From Thioalkalivibrio sp. ALJ16 (lineage in GTDB: Bacteria > Pseudomonadota > Gammaproteobacteria > Ectothiorhodospirales > Ectothiorhodospiraceae), in NCBI RefSeq assembly GCF_000377345.1, contig NZ_KB898039.1, positions 1-64,000 of the forward strand: a stretch of DNA of 64,000 bases. Direction: 5' to 3'. The notes under the pieces were generated by a model. It was given only the letters and a program-made list of their open reading frames with translations. It was not told where the DNA came from and made no database searches. The position numbers and the translations under genes are program-made. Position 1 is the first letter of the stretch. Each line of letters begins with the position of its first letter. Below are positions 9,422-22,918 of this stretch, one piece after another.

Positions 9422-10768
9422 ATGGCGCGTGGAGCGACAGCACGTTCCGGTGGCGGCCTCACCGGTTTTACCGAGTTACGCCAACGCTTGCTGTTCGTGC
9501 TGGGCGCCCTGGTCGTCTATCGCATCGGTACGTTCATTCCGGTGCCGGGGATCAACCCGGTCGCGGTGTCGCAGTTCTTCGAGCAGCAGAGCGGCACCAT
9601 CCTGGACATGTTCAACATGTTCTCGGGGGGTGCGCTGGAACGTCTGTCGATCTTTGCGCTGGGCGTGATGCCCTACATCTCGGCGGCGATCATCATGCAG
9701 TTGCTGGCGGCCACCGTACCGGCGCTGCAACAGCTGAAGAAGGAAGGCGAGCAGGGCCGTCGCAAGATCACGCAGTACACGCGCTACGGGACCGTGGCGC
9801 TGGCGCTGTTTCAGAGTATCGGTATCGGGATCGCGCTGAATGGTCAGACCATCCAGGGCATGCCGATGGCACTGAATCCGGGGCCGATCTTTATCTTTAC
9901 CGTGGTCGTCTCGCTGGTGACGGGTACGCTGTTCCTGATGTGGTTGGGTGAGCAGATCACCGAGCGCGGTATCGGGAACGGGATCTCGATCATCATCTTC
10001 GCGGGTATCGTCGCCGGGTTGCCGGGTGCGATTGGCGGGACCCTGGAGCTGGCCCGTACCGGCGAGCTGGCGGCCGCCTTCGTGGTGATCCTGATCGTGC
10101 TGGCCCTCGCGGTGACCGCCTTCGTGGTGTTTGTCGAGCGCGGTCAGCGACGGGTCACGATCAATTACGCCAAACGTCAGGTCGGGCGCAAGATGGTTGG
10201 CGGGCAGTCGTCGCATCTGCCGCTGAAGCTGAACATGGCGGGGGTGATTCCGCCGATCTTCGCCTCGAGTATCATCCTGTTCCCGTCGACGCTGGGACAG
10301 TGGTTCGGCCAGGCGGAGGGTATGGACTGGCTGCGCGAGCTGTCGACGACGCTCGCGCCCGGACAGCCGCTGTACGTGATGTTCTATGCGGCCGCGATCA
10401 TCTTCTTCTGTTTCTTCTATACGGCGCTGGTGTTCAACTCCCGCGACACGGCGGAGAACCTGAAGAAGCAGGGTGCGTTCATCCCCGGGATCCGGCCGGG
10501 TGTGCAGACCGAACGGTTTATTGACGGCGTGATGACGCGACTGACGGCGGTGGGTGCGGTGTATATCACCGCGGTGTGCCTGCTGCCGGAGTTCCTGATC
10601 CTGTACTGGAACGTGCCGTTCTACTTTGGTGGAACCTCACTGCTGATCATTGTGATCGTGGTGATGGATTTTATGGCCCAGCTGCAGTCGCATCTGGTCT
10701 CCCACCAGTACGAAGGCTTGATGAAAAAAGCGAATCTGAAGGGTTTCGGCGGGACCGGGATCCGCTAG
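9422..10768 (+). CDS. secY: Preprotein translocase subunit SecY
   Basis: SecY is the inner-membrane channel of the Sec translocon, with SecE and SecG as partners. The 448-residue product shows ten hydrophobic segments and hallmark motifs: GTFIPVPGI in the first segment, [31 protein letters not shown], the cytosolic [35 protein letters not shown], and the C5 loop [13 protein letters not shown]. In the order rplO-secY-rpmJ it closes the spc operon as in E. coli. Confidence 0.98.
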   Translation: MARGATARSGGGLTGFTELRQRLLFVLGALVVYRIGTFIPVPGINPVAVSQFFEQQSGTILDMFNMFSGGALERLSIFALGVMPYISAAIIMQLLAATVPALQQLKKEGEQGRRKITQYTRYGTVALALFQSIGIGIALNGQTIQGMPMALNPGPIFIFTVVVSLVTGTLFLMWLGEQITERGIGNGISIIIFAGIVAGLPGAIGGTLELARTGELAAAFVVILIVLALAVTAFVVFVERGQRRVTINYAKRQVGRKMVGGQSSHLPLKLNMAGVIPPIFASSIILFPSTLGQWFGQAEGMDWLRELSTTLAPGQPLYVMFYAAAIIFFCFFYTALVFNSRDTAENLKKQGAFIPGIRPGVQTERFIDGVMTRLTAVGAVYITAVCLLPEFLILYWNVPFYFGGTSLLIIVIVVMDFMAQLQSHLVSHQYEGLMKKANLKGFGGTGIR

Positions 10769-10783
10769 ACCAGGAGAAACACC

Positions 10784-10897
10784 ATGAAGGTACGTGCATC
10801 TGTTAAGCCGATTTGCCGCAACTGCAAGGTTATCCGGCGGAACGGCGTGGTTCGGGTCATCTGTTCGGACGCCCGACACAAGCAGCGCCAGGGTTAA
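10784..10897 (+). CDS. rpmJ: 50S ribosomal protein L36, zinc-binding form
   Basis: A 37-residue frame follows secY with AGGAG eight bases before ATG 10784: [19 protein letters not shown] and then [16 protein letters not shown]. It is the C+ type L36 with the zinc ligands Cys11, Cys14, Cys27 and His32. Bacteria with only this form need zinc for it; whether a second zinc-free copy exists elsewhere cannot be seen here. Confidence 0.97.
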   Translation: MKVRASVKPICRNCKVIRRNGVVRVICSDARHKQRQG

Positions 10898-10900
10898 CCC

Positions 10901-10929
10901 TTGGCGTAGTGTAAATTCGTTGCTACTAT
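10901..10929 (+). promoter_or_regulatory. Sigma70-type promoter for the alpha operon (rpsM onwards)
   Basis: TTGGCG at 10901-10906, a 17-base spacer, and TACTAT at 10924-10929 make a good sigma70-type promoter. The predicted start, about 10936, lies roughly 28 bases before the rpsM ATG. A small CCGGC-TTT-GCCGG hairpin (10932-10944) overlaps the predicted start. It would drive rpsM-rpsK-rpsD-rpoA-rplQ independently of the spc genes. Confidence 0.65.
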
Positions 10930-10963
10930 AGCCGGCTTTGCCGGATTTAGATGGAGAGGTTGG

Positions 10964-11320
10964 ATGGCTCGCGTCGCTGGAATCAATATTCCTGACCAGA
11001 AGCACACGGTAATCGCGCTGACCGCGATCTACGGGATCGGCCCGACTCGGGCGGCCCAGATCTGCGATGCCGCGGGTGTGCGTCGGGACATCAAGGTGCG
11101 GGATCTGACCGATGCCGAAGTGGATGCTCTGCGCGCCCAGATCGACAAGATCCCCGTGGAAGGTGATCTGCGTCGTGAGGTCAGCATGAACATTAAGCGG
11201 CTGATGGATCTGGGCTGCTACCGTGGCGTGCGTCATCGCCGCGGTCTGCCGCTGCGCGGTCAGCAGACGCAGACGAACGCACGCACCCGAAAGGGCCCGC
11301 GTCGCCCGATTCGCAAGTAA
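10964..11320 (+). CDS. rpsM: 30S ribosomal protein S13
   Basis: S13 is a 30S head protein making bridges B1a/B1b to the 50S. The 118-residue product begins [14 protein letters not shown] and has [16 protein letters not shown] (helix-two-turn-helix) and the C-terminal [26 protein letters not shown] lies before the start. It follows its own promoter. Confidence 0.98.
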   Translation: MARVAGINIPDQKHTVIALTAIYGIGPTRAAQICDAAGVRRDIKVRDLTDAEVDALRAQIDKIPVEGDLRREVSMNIKRLMDLGCYRGVRHRRGLPLRGQQTQTNARTRKGPRRPIRK

Positions 11321-11341
11321 TCAGACTGGGATCTCAGGTAC

Positions 11342-11731
11342 ATGGCACAAGCGCAGACTCGGACCAAGAAAAAGGTCCGCAAGAATATCGCCGAGGGCGT
11401 GGCTCACGTATATGCCACGTTCAACAACACGATCATCACGATCACCGACCGGCAGGGCAACACCATCAGCTGGGCGACCTCTGGTGGGTCCGGCTTCCGG
11501 GGTTCCCGCAAGTCCACGCCGTTCGCCGCGCAGATTGCTGCCGAGCGTGCGGGCACCGCGGCCGCCGAGCACGGCGTGAAGAACCTCGACGTGATGGTCC
11601 GCGGCCCGGGCCCGGGTCGTGAGTCGGCGGTGCGTGCGCTGAACAACGCAGGGTTCAAGATCACCAACATCAGTGACGTGACCCCGATCCCCCACAACGG
11701 CTGCCGGCCGCCCAAGAAACGCCGCGTTTAA
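11342..11731 (+). CDS. rpsK: 30S ribosomal protein S11
   Basis: S11 forms part of the 30S platform near the E site. The 129-residue product contains [35 protein letters not shown], and the C-terminal signature [18 protein letters not shown]. The length and motifs are normal; it sits between rpsM and rpsD in the alpha operon. Confidence 0.98.
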   Translation: MAQAQTRTKKKVRKNIAEGVAHVYATFNNTIITITDRQGNTISWATSGGSGFRGSRKSTPFAAQIAAERAGTAAAEHGVKNLDVMVRGPGPGRESAVRALNNAGFKITNISDVTPIPHNGCRPPKKRRV

Positions 11732-11746
11732 GGCTGGAGTTCGAGA

Positions 11747-12367
11747 ATGGCACGTTACATTGGACCGAAGTGCAAATTGAGTCGCCGCGAAGGCGTGGAC
11801 CTGGGGCTAAAAAGCCGGGCGCGCGCGCTGGAGACCAAGTGCAAGCTGGACAAGGCCCCTGGGCAGCACGGCGAGCGCCGTACCCGCCTGTCCGACTACG
11901 CCGTGCAGCTGCGTGAAAAGCAGAAGCTGCGTCGTATTTACGGGGTGCTGGAAAAGCAGTTCCGCAATTACTACAAGAAGGCCGCACAGCGTAAGGGCTC
12001 CACGGGTGAAAACCTGCTGAAGCTGCTGGAAGGCCGTCTGGACAACGTGGTCTACCGCATGGGCTTCGGGGCGACCCGTTCCGAGGCGCGCCAGCTGGTG
12101 TCGCACCGCGCGATCCTGGTGAACGGTCAGGTGGTCAACATCGCCGCCTACCAGGTGCAGCCTTCCGACGTGGTTACGGTTCGCGAGAAGGCGCGCAAGC
12201 AGGTGCGCATTCAGGATGCGATGACGCTGGCCGAGCAGAGCGGCTTCCCGAGCTGGGTCGAGGTGGACACCAGCAAGTTCGAGGGCACCTTCAAGGCGAT
12301 CCCGGATCGCTCCGATCTGCCCGCCGACATCAACGAGTCGCTCGTCGTCGAGCTGTACTCGAAGTAA
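11747..12367 (+). CDS. rpsD: 30S ribosomal protein S4, zinc-free form
   Basis: S4 nucleates 30S assembly; in E. coli it represses the alpha operon through an mRNA pseudoknot before rpsM. The 206-residue product begins [16 protein letters not shown] and has the S4 RNA-binding domain ([27 protein letters not shown]). Residues at the N terminus lack the four-cysteine zinc site of some bacteria. The very short rpsM leader here leaves little room for an E. coli-like pseudoknot. Confidence 0.97.
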   Translation: MARYIGPKCKLSRREGVDLGLKSRARALETKCKLDKAPGQHGERRTRLSDYAVQLREKQKLRRIYGVLEKQFRNYYKKAAQRKGSTGENLLKLLEGRLDNVVYRMGFGATRSEARQLVSHRAILVNGQVVNIAAYQVQPSDVVTVREKARKQVRIQDAMTLAEQSGFPSWVEVDTSKFEGTFKAIPDRSDLPADINESLVVELYSK

Positions 12368-12397
12368 CCGCTTATCGGCCAGGTGCCAGGAGTCACA

Positions 12398-13387
12398 ATG
12401 CAGTCGAACGAACTGGTCAAGAAACAGCAGATCGAGGTCGAGGCCGAGAACCGGAATCAGGCCAAGGTCGCGCTGGAGCCGCTGGAACGCGGTTTCGGGC
12501 ATACGCTGGGCAACGCGCTGCGGCGTGTGCTGCTGTCGTCCATCCCGGGCGCCGCGATTGTCGAGGCGCGCATCGACGGCGTGCTGCACGAGTACACCAC
12601 CATCGAGGGTGTGCAGGAGGATGTCGTTGACATCCTGCTGAACCTGAAGGGTGTGGCACTGCGCATGCACAGTCGCGACGAGTCCAGCCTGTCGCTGAAG
12701 AAGAAGGGCCCGTGCGTGGTCACCGCCGGCGATATCCAGGTGGACCACGATGTCGAGGTGGTGAATCCGGAGCACGTGATCGCGACGATCACCAAGAACG
12801 TCGAGCTGGACATGAGCCTGACCGCCCGTGCCGGACGCGGCTACGAGCCGGTCAGCGCGCGACGTAAGGTCGAGGGTGGCGACGACACCGGTATTGGCCG
12901 CCTGCTGCTGGACGCGAGCTACAGCCCGATCCGTCGGGTGTCCTATCGCGTGGAAAGTGCCCGCCTGGCGCAGCGGACCGACATGGACCGGCTGGTGCTG
13001 GAGCTCGAGACCAATGGCGCGATCGCCCCGGACGATGCCGTGCGACAGGCCGCGACCATTCTTCAGGGTCAGCTGGCGCCGTTCGTGGATCTGCAGGAAG
13101 AGGCGGGCGAAGTGGCCGGTGCCTCCGGAGGCGCGATCGACCCGGTGCTGCTGCGCCCGGTGGACGAGCTGGAGCTGACCGTGCGCTCGGCGAACTGCCT
13201 CAAGGCCGAGAACCTGTACTACATCGGTGATCTGGTCCAGCGCACCGAGGTCGAGCTGCTGCGTGCGCCGAACCTCGGGAAGAAGTCGCTGACCGAGATC
13301 AAGGATACGCTGGCGACCCACGGGCTGTCGCTCGGCATGCGTCTCGAGAACTGGCCGCCGCCGGGTCTCCGCGACGACAACGAGTAA
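12398..13387 (+). CDS. rpoA: DNA-directed RNA polymerase subunit alpha
   Basis: Alpha dimerises to nucleate RNA polymerase, and its C-terminal domain contacts UP elements and activators. I start at ATG 12398 ([11 protein letters not shown]), giving 329 residues, the same as E. coli; CAGGAG precedes it. The in-frame GTG at 12383 is less likely. Seen: the N-terminal [33 protein letters not shown], and the C-terminal domain [20 protein letters not shown] with [10 protein letters not shown]. Confidence 0.97.
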   Translation: MQSNELVKKQQIEVEAENRNQAKVALEPLERGFGHTLGNALRRVLLSSIPGAAIVEARIDGVLHEYTTIEGVQEDVVDILLNLKGVALRMHSRDESSLSLKKKGPCVVTAGDIQVDHDVEVVNPEHVIATITKNVELDMSLTARAGRGYEPVSARRKVEGGDDTGIGRLLLDASYSPIRRVSYRVESARLAQRTDMDRLVLELETNGAIAPDDAVRQAATILQGQLAPFVDLQEEAGEVAGASGGAIDPVLLRPVDELELTVRSANCLKAENLYYIGDLVQRTEVELLRAPNLGKKSLTEIKDTLATHGLSLGMRLENWPPPGLRDDNE

Positions 13388-13431
13388 TCACGGCGCTGCT
13401 GCGCCCACCGTTTTTCTAGAGGAAGCCTCTC

Positions 13432-13821
13432 ATGCGTCATCGTCATTCCGGCCGTCAGCTGGGCCGTAACAGCTCGCACCGCAAGGCCACGTTTCAGGCG
13501 CTGTCCCTGGCCCTGTTCCGGCATGAACTGATCAAGACCACGCTGCCCAAGGCGAAGGAACTGCGCCGGGTTGCCGAGCCGCTGATCACGCTGGCCAAGG
13601 AAGACAGCGTACACGGTCGGCGTCTGGCGTTTTCGCGCCTGCGGGACAAGGAAATCGTGGGCAAGCTGTTCAACGAGCTGGGCCCGCGTTACAAGGCGCG
13701 TCCGGGTGGCTACCTGCGGATCCTGAAGTGTGGCTTCCGCCCGGGTGACAATGCCCCGATGGCGTATGTCGAGCTGGTGGATCGTCCGGAAGGCGAGACC
13801 GGCGAGGACGAGGCCGCCTGA
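13432..13821 (+). CDS. rplQ: 50S ribosomal protein L17
   Basis: L17 is a 50S protein near the exit tunnel. The 129-residue product starts [19 protein letters not shown] and carries [21 protein letters not shown] and [24 protein letters not shown]. It is the last gene of the alpha operon and is followed by a strong terminator hairpin. The C terminus is acidic ([10 protein letters not shown]). Confidence 0.98.
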   Translation: MRHRHSGRQLGRNSSHRKATFQALSLALFRHELIKTTLPKAKELRRVAEPLITLAKEDSVHGRRLAFSRLRDKEIVGKLFNELGPRYKARPGGYLRILKCGFRPGDNAPMAYVELVDRPEGETGEDEAA

Positions 13822-13875
13822 GGCCTGCCCGCAACGGGTGAAATACGACGGGGGAGACCGATGCCCCGTCGGAGA

Positions 13876-13906
13876 GAAAGCCGGCCTCGAGCCGGCTTTC
13901 TTGCGT
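13876..13906 (+). terminator. Terminator after rplQ
   Basis: A perfect 10-bp stem (GAAAGCCGGC at 13876-13885 with GCCGGCTTTC at 13891-13900, loop CTCGA) is followed by TTGCGT. It lies 55 bases past the rplQ stop and separates the ribosomal block from the oppositely oriented uvrA. The remaining 170 bases to the uvrA stop hold nothing I can recognise. Confidence 0.8.
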
Positions 13907-14075
13907 CTGGGGTCCTGCACGGGGTGTGTGGGGCCGGCTTCTGGGGCGCAGCTTTTGCGCGAGACGGTATGGGACCTACGCTGGGTCGGGGCCGGGGACG
14001 TGACCGATGAGCGGCTGATGGTGGCCGGGCACGAGTGCCCCCGGGTCCGGCGGACGGACGTGCCGCCGATTCCGC

Positions 14076-16931
<2,856 letters not shown>

Positions 16932-17108
16932 GAGGCAGGATCGACTCCACTGGGTTGGATCGCGCGCTGCGGCGGGGTTGGCCCTGGCCGCGTCGCAAAC
17001 CGATCATGGTAACACCCGGCCGGGTCGCGCCATGGTTTCCGCGTCGGGGTTGCCGGTAAACTGCGCTCGCATGAACAGCCTCCTCTTCCACCCCGGATAC
17101 CCGCCGGC

Positions 17109-18512
17109 ATGAACCCCCGCGAGCTGCGTGCGACCACCGGGCTGGCCGCGATCTATGGCGTGCGCATGGCCGGCCTGTTCATGGTCCTGCCGGTCTTCAT
17201 GCTGCATGCCGATCGCATCCCGGGGGCGACTCCGTTTTTGATGGGGCTGGCGCTGGGCGTGTATGGCCTGACCCAGGCGCTGCTGCAGATCCCCTTCGGC
17301 CTGCTCTCCGATCGCGTCGGACGCAAGCCGCTGATCCTCGCGGGCCTGCTGCTGTTTGTGGCCGGCAGCCTGGTGGCGGCGGTGGCGGAGTCCATCCACG
17401 GCATCATCCTCGGGCGCGCCCTGCAGGGTGCGGGTGCGGTGGCGGCCGTGGTCCTTGCGCTGACCGCCGATCTGGTGGGCGAGGAGCGCCGGATGCGTGC
17501 ACTGGCGGTGATCGGCCTCACCATCGGCCTGACCTTTACCCTGGCGATGGCGCTGGGCCCGGTGGTGGACCGCGTCGCCGGGCTCGAGGGCATCTTCGGT
17601 CTTTCCGCCGTGCTCGGCGTGGTGGCCATCGCGATCCTGTACCTCTGGGTGCCACGCCCTGCGCGCACGCGCTCGCACCCGGACATGGTCCCGGTGTGGT
17701 CCGCCCTGCCCGGAGTCCTGCGGGCACCCGATCTGCTGCGGCTCAATCTCGGGATCTTCGTGCTGCATGTGGTGCTGGCCGCGAATTTTCTGGTGATCCC
17801 CGTGCTCCTGCTGGAGTCGGTGGAGTTGCCGGCGGCCAGCCACTGGCAGTTCTACGTGCCGGTGCTGCTGGCGGGTTTCGTGCTGATGCTGCCCGGGATC
17901 ATCTTCGGCGAACGGCGCCAGAGGGTGCACAGTGTCCTGCGCGTGGCCATCGCGCTGCTGGCCGGGGTGCAGGTGCTGCTTGCCCTGCTGGTGCCGGGCG
18001 GTGGCGGGCTCTGGTGGCTGGCGGGCCTGATGATCCTGTTCTTCGCCGCATTCAACCTGCTTGAGGCCGGCTTGCCGTCGCTGGTCGCGCGCGCGGCCCC
18101 GGTCGCCCACAAGGGTTCCGCCATGGGCGGTTTTGCCACCGCCCAGTTCCTGGGCATCTTTGTCGGTGGCGTGCTCGGTGGCGCGGTGCTCGCGGTGGCC
18201 GGCCCGGTTGGCGTGTTCCTGGCCGGTGTCCCCTTGCTACTGATCTGGTGGTGGGTCGCGCGCGACCTGCAGCCGCGCTACGGGTCGAACCGGGTTGTAG
18301 CGGTCCCGGCGCACTGGAGCGGGCGCGAGGCGGACCTGCTGCAGTGGATCCTGGCTCAGCCGGGGATACACGAGGCCGATCTCTCGCCCGATGCCCGATC
18401 CCTCTACCTGAAGGTCGCGCGTCAGGGGCCGGACGCGCACGAACTGGCTGCCTGGCTGGCGCAGCGCCCGTATGAACACCAGGGCGAACGCGGCGGCTCG
18501 ACTCCCGGCTGA
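17109..18512 (+). CDS. MFS transporter, YajR-like with extra C-terminal domain
   Basis: A 467-residue major facilitator superfamily transporter. About twelve hydrophobic segments are visible; the loop 2-3 motif A reads [14 protein letters not shown] near residues 61-74. Substrate is unknown. After the last membrane segment (about residue 385) there is a soluble tail of about 80 residues ([33 protein letters not shown]) that resembles the ferredoxin-like YAM domain of E. coli YajR. The order uvrA-MFS-ssb is common in gammaproteobacteria. The YajR assignment rests on this tail and the neighbourhood. Confidence 0.85.
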   Translation: MNPRELRATTGLAAIYGVRMAGLFMVLPVFMLHADRIPGATPFLMGLALGVYGLTQALLQIPFGLLSDRVGRKPLILAGLLLFVAGSLVAAVAESIHGIILGRALQGAGAVAAVVLALTADLVGEERRMRALAVIGLTIGLTFTLAMALGPVVDRVAGLEGIFGLSAVLGVVAIAILYLWVPRPARTRSHPDMVPVWSALPGVLRAPDLLRLNLGIFVLHVVLAANFLVIPVLLLESVELPAASHWQFYVPVLLAGFVLMLPGIIFGERRQRVHSVLRVAIALLAGVQVLLALLVPGGGGLWWLAGLMILFFAAFNLLEAGLPSLVARAAPVAHKGSAMGGFATAQFLGIFVGGVLGGAVLAVAGPVGVFLAGVPLLLIWWWVARDLQPRYGSNRVVAVPAHWSGREADLLQWILAQPGIHEADLSPDARSLYLKVARQGPDAHELAAWLAQRPYEHQGERGGSTPG

Positions 18513-18605
18513 AGGGGTCACAGCGCGGGGCGCCGCCCTGTCGCCGCCGCATGGGGCTGCTACACTACCGGACTTGTTCCTCCATGCCCGACACAAGGAG
18601 TTCCC

Positions 18606-19088
18606 ATGGCCCGCGGCGTCAACAAAGTCATCCTGCTCGGTAATCTCGGAGCCGATCCGGAAAAGCGCGAGACCCCCAATGGGGTCACGGTTACCAATCT
18701 GCGGCTGGCGACCTCGGAGCAGTGGACCGACAAGAACTCTGGAGAGAAGCGCGAGAACACCGAATGGCACCGCGTGGTGATGTTCGGGCGCCTGGCGGAC
18801 ATCGCCGCGCAGTACCTGTCCAAGGGCTCGCAGGTCTACATCGAGGGCAAGATCCAGACCCGCAAGTGGCAGGACCAGTCCGGCAATGACCGCTACAGCA
18901 CCGAGATCGTGGCCAACGACATGCAGCTGATTGGCGGTCGCGGGGGCAGCGGCGGCGGTGGCGGCGGGTACGACCAGGACCCGGGCTATGGCGGCGGCAG
19001 TTCCTATGGCGGTGGCGGCCAGCAGGGCGGCAATCGCAGCAGCGCCCCGGTCTCCGGCGGCTTTGATGACGACGACGTCCCTTTTTGA
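18606..19088 (+). CDS. ssb: Single-stranded DNA-binding protein
   Basis: SSB coats single-stranded DNA in replication, repair and recombination and recruits partners with its acidic tip. The 160-residue product has the OB fold ([54 protein letters not shown]), a glycine-rich linker from about residue 117, and the C-terminal tip DDDDVPF that binds partners. An AAGGAG sits just before ATG 18606. Confidence 0.98.
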   Translation: MARGVNKVILLGNLGADPEKRETPNGVTVTNLRLATSEQWTDKNSGEKRENTEWHRVVMFGRLADIAAQYLSKGSQVYIEGKIQTRKWQDQSGNDRYSTEIVANDMQLIGGRGGSGGGGGGYDQDPGYGGGSSYGGGGQQGGNRSSAPVSGGFDDDDVPF

Positions 19089-19136
19089 GAACGCACGGCG
19101 ATCCCTGACTGGCCCAACCAGCGAAGTACCGAGAGC

Positions 19137-20489
19137 ATGATCCGCAAGGTCTATATCCAGACGCACGGCTGCCAGATGAACGAGTACGACTCCGATCGCA
19201 TGCTCGACGCGCTGCGTGAGCTGCACGGGGCGGAGCGTACCGACGATCCGGAGCAGGCCGATCTTCTGCTGATGAACACCTGCTCCATCCGCGAAAAGGC
19301 GCAGGAGAAGGTGTTCTCGCTGCTGGGGCGCTGGCGGCAGATCAAGGAGCGACGGCCGGAGGTCATCATCGGGGTTGGCGGCTGTGTGGCCAGCCAGGAG
19401 GGCGACGCCCTGCGCGAGCGGGCCCCGTACGTGGACCTGGTGTTCGGGCCGCAGACCCTGCACCGCCTGCCGGCGATGATCCAGTCGGTGCGCCGCGAGC
19501 GGGCGCCGGTGGTGGATATCTCCTTTCCAGAGATCGAAAAGTTCGACCGCCTGCCCGAGCCGAAGGCCGATGGCCCGACCGCGTTCGTGTCGGTGATGGA
19601 GGGCTGTTCCAAGTACTGCAGCTTCTGCGTGGTGCCCTATACCCGGGGTGACGAGATCAGCCGGCCGTTCGACGACGTGATCGCCGAGGTGGTGGCGCTG
19701 GCCGGGCAGGGGGTCAAGGAGATCAACCTGCTGGGGCAGAACGTGAATGCCTACCGCGGGCCGATGGAGGACGGTGATACCGCCGACCTCGCGCTGCTGA
19801 TCCACTACGTCGCCGCGGTGGACGGTATCGAGCGAATCCGCTTCACCACTTCGCATCCGGTGGAGTTCTCCGATTCGCTGATCCAGGCCTATGCCGACGA
19901 ACCCAAGCTGGTCAGCCACTTGCACCTGCCGGTACAGAGCGGTTCCGACCGCATCCTGGCGCAGATGAAACGTGGTCACACGATCCTGGAATACAAGTCC
20001 AAGATCCGCCGCCTGCGCGAGGCGCGCCCGGACCTGGATCTGTCCTCCGACTTCATCGTCGGTTTTCCCGGCGAGACGGATGCCGACCACGCGGCGACCA
20101 TGAAGCTGATCGAGGAGCTGCACTTCGACTTCTCCTTCAGCTTCATCTACAGCGCGCGTCCGGGCACGCCGGCGGCCGCGCTGCCGGATGACGTGCCGCT
20201 GGCCACCAAGAAGGCCCGCCTGGCCGAGCTGCAGGCCCTGATCGAACAGCACGGGCGCGAACGCAATCAGGCCATGGTGGGCAGCATCGAGCCGGTCCTG
20301 GTCGAGGGCCCGGCCAAGCGCAATCCTGGCGAACTGGCCGGACGCACCGCGAACAACCGCATCGTGAACTTCGCGGGCGACCCCGGCCTGATCGGACAGA
20401 TGATCCCGGTCGAGATCACCGAGGCCCTGGCGCACTCCCTGCGCGGGCGCACGGTGGAGCGGGCGATGCCCGCCGCCGTCAGCGCCTGA
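19137..20489 (+). CDS. miaB: tRNA-2-methylthio-N6-dimethylallyladenosine synthase MiaB
   Basis: MiaB is a radical SAM methylthiotransferase that modifies A37 of tRNAs reading UNN codons. The 450-residue product has the N-terminal UPF0004 domain with cluster cysteines in [26 protein letters not shown] and [11 protein letters not shown], and the radical SAM motif [15 protein letters not shown] near residue 157. The C-terminal TRAM domain holds [11 protein letters not shown] and [12 protein letters not shown]. It heads the miaB-ybeZ-ybeY-ybeX-lnt operon. Confidence 0.98.
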   Translation: MIRKVYIQTHGCQMNEYDSDRMLDALRELHGAERTDDPEQADLLLMNTCSIREKAQEKVFSLLGRWRQIKERRPEVIIGVGGCVASQEGDALRERAPYVDLVFGPQTLHRLPAMIQSVRRERAPVVDISFPEIEKFDRLPEPKADGPTAFVSVMEGCSKYCSFCVVPYTRGDEISRPFDDVIAEVVALAGQGVKEINLLGQNVNAYRGPMEDGDTADLALLIHYVAAVDGIERIRFTTSHPVEFSDSLIQAYADEPKLVSHLHLPVQSGSDRILAQMKRGHTILEYKSKIRRLREARPDLDLSSDFIVGFPGETDADHAATMKLIEELHFDFSFSFIYSARPGTPAAALPDDVPLATKKARLAELQALIEQHGRERNQAMVGSIEPVLVEGPAKRNPGELAGRTANNRIVNFAGDPGLIGQMIPVEITEALAHSLRGRTVERAMPAAVSA

Positions 20490-20495
20490 TCCGCG

Positions 20496-21491
20496 ATGGC
20501 GAACCGTGCCGATTTCACCCTGGACCCGGGTGACCAGGAGACCCTGGCACGCCTGTCCGGTCCGCTGGATGCCCATCTGCGCCTGATCGAGTCGCGCCTG
20601 GGCGTGGCCGTGCACAACCGCGGCCCGCGCTTCAACCTGACCGGGCCGAAGGCCGCGGTGCAGGCGGCGGACGCGCTGATCCACGACCTGCACCGCATGG
20701 CCCAGGAGGAACCGGTCAGTCTGGAGCAGGTGCACACCGCGCTGCAGACCGCTCATGTGCAGGGGCTGGCAGAGGCCGAGCCGGCCGCCGCCGACCCCGC
20801 CCTGCGCCTGAAGCGCGCGGTCATTCGCGGCCGCGGTCCGCGCCAGGCGAAGTATCTGGCCGCGATTGCGCAGCACGACCTGAGCTTTGGCGTCGGGCCC
20901 GCCGGGACCGGCAAGACCTTTCTCGCCGTTGCCGCCGCCGTCGCCGCGCTGGAGCAAGACCGCGTGCAGCGCCTGGTGCTGGTGCGTCCGGCGGTGGAGG
21001 CGGGCGAGCGCCTGGGCTTCCTGCCTGGCGATCTCGCGCAGAAGATCGACCCTTATCTGCGCCCGATGTACGACGCCCTGTACGAGCTGATGGGCTTCGA
21101 CCAGACCGCGCGCCTGATGGAGCGTCAGGTGATCGAGGTGGCCCCGCTGGCCTACATGCGCGGGCGTACGTTGAACGAGGCCTTCATCATCCTCGACGAG
21201 GCGCAGAACACCACCGTCGAGCAGATGAAGATGTTCCTGACCCGCATTGGCTTTGGCTCCACGGCCGTGGTCAACGGCGATATCACCCAGGTGGACCTGC
21301 CGCGCGGCCAGCGCTCCGGGCTTAAGCACGCGATGCAGATCCTGAAGGGTGTCGAGGGTGTGCACGTAACCCGCTTCCAGGCCGGCGATGTGGTGCGCCA
21401 TCCGCTGGTGCAGCGCATCGTCGAGGCCTATGACGCCCACGACGTCGGTGCGGAACCCGATGCGCGGACCGGGACCGATGGCGGCACTTGA
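20496..21491 (+). CDS. ybeZ: PhoH-like protein YbeZ
   Basis: PhoH-family ATPase of 331 residues, predicted to work with YbeY in rRNA processing or ribosome quality control. Walker A is [15 protein letters not shown] near residue 134, Walker [12 protein letters not shown] near residue 230, and the family block [26 protein letters not shown] follows in pieces. It starts 6 bases after miaB and its end overlaps ybeY by 14 bases, which suggests coupled translation. Confidence 0.95.
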   Translation: MANRADFTLDPGDQETLARLSGPLDAHLRLIESRLGVAVHNRGPRFNLTGPKAAVQAADALIHDLHRMAQEEPVSLEQVHTALQTAHVQGLAEAEPAAADPALRLKRAVIRGRGPRQAKYLAAIAQHDLSFGVGPAGTGKTFLAVAAAVAALEQDRVQRLVLVRPAVEAGERLGFLPGDLAQKIDPYLRPMYDALYELMGFDQTARLMERQVIEVAPLAYMRGRTLNEAFIILDEAQNTTVEQMKMFLTRIGFGSTAVVNGDITQVDLPRGQRSGLKHAMQILKGVEGVHVTRFQAGDVVRHPLVQRIVEAYDAHDVGAEPDARTGTDGGT

Positions 21492-21993
21492 GGTTGCGGT
21501 GCAGTACGCCCTGCCGCGCCGCGGGGTGCCGGCGGCGGCCAGCCTGCACCGTGCGGCTTGCGCTGCATGGCGCGGGTCCGGAGCGGCGGCGGTGACCCTG
21601 CGCGTGGTCGACGGCGAAGAGGGCCATGCGCTGAATCGTGATTTTCGCAACCGCGATTACGCCACCAACGTGCTGTCCTTTCCTGCCCCCGATCTGCCCG
21701 CAATGCCCGCCGGGGCGCCGCGCTATCTCGGCGACATCGTGCTGTGCGCCCCGGTGCTGGCCCGCGAGGCGGCGGAACAGGCCAAGACCCTGCGTGCGCA
21801 CTACGCGCACATGGTGGTGCATGGCCTGCTGCATCTGCAGGGCATGGATCACCAGGAACCCGGCGAGGCGGCGGCGATGGAAGCCGTTGAGTGCTCCATC
21901 CTGGCCGGGTTAGGCTATCCCGACCCCTATCAGACCGGCTCTCCGGCCCGTGAAACGAACGCGCCCGCCACCGGAACCGTCCCCGATGCCTGA
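21478..21993 (+). CDS. ybeY: Endoribonuclease YbeY
   Basis: YbeY is a zinc-dependent RNase involved in 16S rRNA 3' maturation and ribosome quality control. The zinc site H-G-x-L-H-L-x-G-x-D-H is present as [11 protein letters not shown] near residues 120-130, and [13 protein letters not shown] matches the family. I start at ATG 21478 (171 residues), inside the end of ybeZ; an ATG at 21463 is an alternative. The C-terminal 20 residues after the metal site look unconserved. Confidence 0.94.
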   Translation: MAALEVAVQYALPRRGVPAAASLHRAACAAWRGSGAAAVTLRVVDGEEGHALNRDFRNRDYATNVLSFPAPDLPAMPAGAPRYLGDIVLCAPVLAREAAEQAKTLRAHYAHMVVHGLLHLQGMDHQEPGEAAAMEAVECSILAGLGYPDPYQTGSPARETNAPATGTVPDA

Positions 21994-22915
21994 ACCTGTC
22001 CCCGACGAGCAACCTGCCTGGCGGCGCTGGCTGGAGCGTGCGAAGACACGCCTGTGGCCGCGCCGCGATCCCGCCAACCGCCGCGAACTGATCGAGACCC
22101 TGCGGGCCGCGCATGGCCGCGAGCTGGTCGACCCCGAGGCCCTGACCATGCTGGAGGGCGTGCTCAACGTGGCCGATATGCAGGTGCGCGACATCATGAT
22201 TCCGCGCGCGCAGATGGAGGTCGTCCGCCGCGATGCGCGCCTGTCGGAGTTTCTGCCCGACGTGGTGGCCTCGGCCCACTCGCGCCTGCCGGTGGTCGGG
22301 GATCATCGCGACGAGGTGGTGGGTGTGCTGCTGGCCAAGGACCTGCTGCGCTTTTTCGGCGAGACCGACGATGCCGCCTTCGACATGCAGGAGATCCTGC
22401 GCCCGGCCGTGTTCGTGCCCGAGAGCAAGCGCCTGAACGTGCTGCTGAAGGAGTTCCGCCTGAGCCGTAATCACATGGCGATCGTGGTGGATGAATACGG
22501 TGGCGTGGCCGGTCTGGTGACCATCGAGGATGTGCTCGAACAGATCGTCGGCGAGATCGAGGACGAACACGATGTCGAGGACTACCTGACCCAGATCATG
22601 CAGCACCCCGGCGGGCGCTACACGATCAAGGCACTGACGCCGATGGAGGAGTTCAACGCCTACTTCCAGACCGCCTACAGCGAGGCCGACTTCGACACCA
22701 TCGGTGGCATGGTGCTGTCGCACTTCGGCCATGTGCCGCGGCGCGGCGAGCAGATCGTGATCGACGGCATGCGTTTTCGCGTGCTGCGCGCGGATAACCG
22801 CCGCCTGCACCTGCTGGAGATGCGCCTTCCGGAGCCCGACACGGTCCCGGCGCCGGAGGCGGGTCAGACCTTCGAGGGACAGCCCGCCGATCCCGTCAGC
22901 CCGCGCGAGGACTGA
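21986..22915 (+). CDS. ybeX: CorC/YbeX family CBS-domain protein
   Basis: A cytoplasmic CBS-pair plus transporter-associated (CorC_HlyC) domain protein linked to magnesium/cobalt efflux and ribosome metabolism in E. coli. Motifs: [64 protein letters not shown], and the C-terminal [22 protein letters not shown] 21986 overlaps ybeY by 8 bases; ATG 21950 would add 12 proline-rich residues. The usual position between ybeY and lnt is kept. Confidence 0.94.
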   Translation: MPEPVPDEQPAWRRWLERAKTRLWPRRDPANRRELIETLRAAHGRELVDPEALTMLEGVLNVADMQVRDIMIPRAQMEVVRRDARLSEFLPDVVASAHSRLPVVGDHRDEVVGVLLAKDLLRFFGETDDAAFDMQEILRPAVFVPESKRLNVLLKEFRLSRNHMAIVVDEYGGVAGLVTIEDVLEQIVGEIEDEHDVEDYLTQIMQHPGGRYTIKALTPMEEFNAYFQTAYSEADFDTIGGMVLSHFGHVPRRGEQIVIDGMRFRVLRADNRRLHLLEMRLPEPDTVPAPEAGQTFEGQPADPVSPRED

Positions 22916-22918
22916 GCG

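Noticed and set aside
11807-13321. A 504-residue minus-strand frame opposite rpsD and rpoA
   Set aside because: Shadow; the plus strand carries certain genes.
16932-17108. LexA box between uvrA and the MFS gene
   Set aside because: The CTG...CAG pairs seen have 9 or 12 bases between them rather than 10 and lack the AT-rich core.
18237-21650. A 1137-residue open frame on the minus strand opposite ssb, miaB and ybeZ
   Set aside because: Shadow of high-GC codon use. The plus-strand genes have unmistakable motifs and the minus frame is rich in His, Arg, Gln and Gly without any domain.
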